64,000 nucleotides of DNA from positions 31,847-95,846 of the forward strand of contig JANOQM010000058.1 in assembly GCA_031422295.1 (NCBI GenBank), given 5' to 3'. The translations under genes and the position numbers were made by a program. A model generated the notes under the pieces. That model saw only the letters and a program-made list of their open reading frames with translations, was not told the DNA's origin and searched no databases. Shown here one piece after another: positions 61,817 through 64,000 of this stretch. The DNA is from JANOMH01 sp031422295 (GTDB lineage Bacteria > Pseudomonadota > Alphaproteobacteria > Rhodobacterales > Rhodobacteraceae). Within the stretch, counting starts at the first letter, position 1. The number at the start of each line of letters is the position of its first letter.

Positions 61817-64000
61817 ATGCCCCTCCCAACCGATCCGCTGTTGTCGTCACAATGGCATCTGATCCAGACGGTTCCCGGCCTGTTCGACCTGAATGTGCTG
61901 GGGGTCTGGAACCCGGCCGAGGGGCTCGCTTATAGCGGCGCGGGCATCACGACGGTCGTGATTGATGACGGGTTCGACTATACCCATCCCGATTTTGACA
62001 ATTATGACCAGTCTCTGGATTTCGATTTCGAATTCAATTCGCTGGACCCGTTTGGCACCGCCGCGAATGCGCGGGGCACGGCAGTGGCCGGACTTATCGG
62101 CGCGGCAGCCGATGGCACGGGTGCAGTGGGCGTGGCCTTTGGCACCAGCATGATCGGCTACCGGACGGCGGCCCTGATCAATGACGCCTGGCTGCAGGAT
62201 ATCCGCGACACCATTGCCTTTGCCGCGACCAATGCACTGGGCGATCTGGCCAATATCAGCCAGGCCATATCCGATGATCTGAACAGCGAATTCGGCAATG
62301 GCTATGTTGCCGCGCGCTTTGACGAGATCGAGGCATCGATCGGCACAGCGGTCAACACCGGGCGCGGCGGGTTGGGCATGACGGTTGTCAAATCGGCAGG
62401 CGATGCGCGGGCCGGTCTTTACGATATCAATGCCGATGACTGGGCCAATGACACACGCCAGGTTGTGGTGGCGGCGGTTGATCAGAACGGCTTTGTGTCC
62501 AGCTATTCCAGCTCTGGGGCCGCGCTGCTGGTGTCTGGCTTTGGCACCTCGGGGCAGGTGGTGACAACCGACCGGGTCGGGGCCGCCGGTACGGAAGGTG
62601 GCGATTTCACCCTTGATTTCAGCGGCACCGCAGCCGCTGCGGCAATGGTCAGCGGTGTCGTGGCGCTGATCTATGATGCCAATGCCGGGCTGGGCTGGCG
62701 CGATGTGCAGTCGATCCTGGGGGTATCGGCGCGCCATGTCGGCACGGCGGTGGGCGGCGGCATTGGCGGATCCGAGCAATTGGCCTGGGGCTTCAACGGC
62801 GCCAGCACTTGGAATGGCGGTGGCCAGCATTTCAGCAATGACTACGGCTATGGTCTGGCCGATGCGCTGGCCGCCGTGCGGCTGGCGGAAACCTGGGCGC
62901 TGACCGGGGTGGCGGCGCAGGTCACCAACAATGAATTTTCCAACACAATGGATGTGCTGAATGCCGCCACCATCATCCCGGATGGCAATGCTACCGGCCT
63001 GTCGTTCAGCGGCACCGCGGCTTTCGATGACGCAGTCGAACGGGTCACGGTCCAGATGGCCTTTACCACCACCTTCACCGGCGATCTGGAGGTATATCTG
63101 ACCTCGCCCAGCGGCACCATCAGCCGCCTGATCGCCGATACCGGCGGCGGCACTGATTTCAGCGGTACCTGGACCTTCGAAAGCCAGGCCTTCCGCGGTG
63201 AACGCGCCGCTGGCCTGTGGACGGTGCGGGTGGTCGATGATTCGGGCGGCGATGTGCTCACAGTCTCGGATATCGTGATCCGCACCTTTGGCGCCCCGAC
63301 CGTTGATGACCGCTATGTGCTGACCAACGAATTGTCGGATTATGCCGGGCTCTTTGGCCATGTCACCACTATCGCCGACAGCAACGGCGGCACCGATACC
63401 GTCAACGCGGCGGCCGTCACCACCGGGTCGGTCATCCGGCTGGATGGAGTGTCGGGATCCATCGACGGGGTCGGGGTGACCTTCAGCAACATCGAAAATG
63501 CTATTGGCGGCGACGGGGCGGACCAGATTTTTGGCAATACCGGCGCAAACCAATTGTATGGGATGCGCGGGTCGGACCGCCTGTATGGCGGCGATAATGC
63601 CGATTTCCTGTCTGGCGGCGACAATAATGACACCCTGAACGGTGAAGCTGGCACCGACACGTTGTTTGGCGGGGTTGGCAATGACGTGCTGATCGGTGGT
63701 GATGACAATGACACGCTGTCGGGCGGATCAGGGATTGATACGCTGGATGGCGGTATTGGCAATGACCTGCTGATCGGCGGCAGCAGCGGGGATACTTATA
63801 TCGTCGACAGCCTGACCGATGTGATCACCGAAGCTGCGGGGCAGGGCGCGGACCGGGTAATATCCTTTGTGTCCTATGTGCTGGGTGCGGCTGCCAATGT
63901 CGAAACCATGCAGACCAATTTCTTTACCGGCAGCACCGCGATCAATCTGACCGGCAATGCGATTGCGCAGCAGATATTCGGCAATAACGGGATCAATACG
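61817..64000 (+). CDS. Subtilase-like RTX protein lacking catalytic His and Ser (partial)
   Basis: The first 728 codons are in the window; the gene runs off the right end. Residues about 40-370 are a peptidase S8 domain with P-type layout (TTVVIDDGFDYTHPDF with the Asp at 50/51). However, the expected HGT is RGT (Arg86), the oxyanion AGN is AGD (Asp196), and the serine motif GTS is GTA (Ala272 in FSGTAAAAAMVSGVVALI). A proprotein-convertase P domain follows at about 385-500, then RTX repeats (SDRLYGGDNADFLSGGDNND, GIGNDLLIGGSSGD) and a module shared with the previous gene. It is probably a non-proteolytic, type I-secreted surface protein. The ATG has an ideal AAGGAA six bases upstream. Confidence 0.85.
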   Translation, partial: MPLPTDPLLSSQWHLIQTVPGLFDLNVLGVWNPAEGLAYSGAGITTVVIDDGFDYTHPDFDNYDQSLDFDFEFNSLDPFGTAANARGTAVAGLIGAAADGTGAVGVAFGTSMIGYRTAALINDAWLQDIRDTIAFAATNALGDLANISQAISDDLNSEFGNGYVAARFDEIEASIGTAVNTGRGGLGMTVVKSAGDARAGLYDINADDWANDTRQVVVAAVDQNGFVSSYSSSGAALLVSGFGTSGQVVTTDRVGAAGTEGGDFTLDFSGTAAAAAMVSGVVALIYDANAGLGWRDVQSILGVSARHVGTAVGGGIGGSEQLAWGFNGASTWNGGGQHFSNDYGYGLADALAAVRLAETWALTGVAAQVTNNEFSNTMDVLNAATIIPDGNATGLSFSGTAAFDDAVERVTVQMAFTTTFTGDLEVYLTSPSGTISRLIADTGGGTDFSGTWTFESQAFRGERAAGLWTVRVVDDSGGDVLTVSDIVIRTFGAPTVDDRYVLTNELSDYAGLFGHVTTIADSNGGTDTVNAAAVTTGSVIRLDGVSGSIDGVGVTFSNIENAIGGDGADQIFGNTGANQLYGMRGSDRLYGGDNADFLSGGDNNDTLNGEAGTDTLFGGVGNDVLIGGDDNDTLSGGSGIDTLDGGIGNDLLIGGSSGDTYIVDSLTDVITEAAGQGADRVISFVSYVLGAAANVETMQTNFFTGSTAINLTGNAIAQQIFGNNGINT

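Noticed and set aside
61847..63553. 568-codon minus-strand open frame opposite the pseudo-subtilase
   Set aside because: The plus strand shows unmistakable subtilase, P-domain and RTX sequence with an ideal ribosome-binding site; the minus frame has no homology or start signal.

Overview
This window looks like part of a large plasmid or chromid of a marine alphaproteobacterium of the Rhodobacterales (Roseobacter group). The sequence is GC-rich. It carries a RepA-type initiator (the RPA family common on Rhodobacterales plasmids) beside iterons, a DnaA box and a parAB module. It also carries a VPLPA-CTERM protein, RTX proteins and large surface-polysaccharide gene sets. Similar RepA replicons in roseobacters often carry surface-attachment and exopolysaccharide genes; that comparison comes from general knowledge, not from a search. 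Layout: (1) 1-9.9 kb is an exopolysaccharide block with the end of a Wzx-like flippase, two hexapeptide acyltransferases, a Wzy-like polymerase, a GT2 glycosyltransferase, two beta-helix proteins and an asparagine-synthetase-like protein. (2) 9.9-20.6 kb has a Tat-exported beta-helix protein, a VPLPA-CTERM protein and a complete type I secretion system (ABC, HlyD-like and TolC-like subunits), followed by a beta-helix/PKD protein that is a likely substrate. (3) 20.7-28.9 kb has ugd (UDP-glucuronate supply) and then the replication/partition core: parB, parA, a second ParA-like gene with a degenerate P-loop, an iteron origin, repA and a DUF1612/HTH-like gene. (4) 29.0-35.9 kb is a complete CMP-pseudaminic acid pathway (pseB, pseC, pseI, fused pseG-pseH, pseF) with a capsule-type transferase. 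(5) 36.0-40.0 kb has a phosphatase, a decayed IS5-family element, a sulfotransferase-like gene and a CAP-RTX protein. (6) 40.1-47.8 kb is an ABC-type capsule export cluster (OPX, KpsE-, KpsT- and KpsM-like) followed by an SGNH-like, GSCFA and acyltransferase-methyltransferase cassette. (7) 47.8-58.3 kb is a glycosyltransferase block that includes a GT2 domain recalling the glucuronyltransferase half of bacterial glycosaminoglycan synthases, and a DUF2264 protein. (8) 58.4-64 kb has two giant RTX proteins; the last is a subtilase-like protein that has lost key catalytic residues and runs off the window. Working model (inference): the plasmid encodes a surface glycan built with glucuronate and pseudaminate. 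Lipid-linked polymerisation and/or ABC-type capsule export would deliver it, and type I-secreted beta-helix and RTX proteins would modify it or attach to it. Short in-frame tandem duplications of 7-24 bp units are scattered through genes and spacers and form a notable signature of the window. No tRNA, rRNA or CRISPR array was seen.
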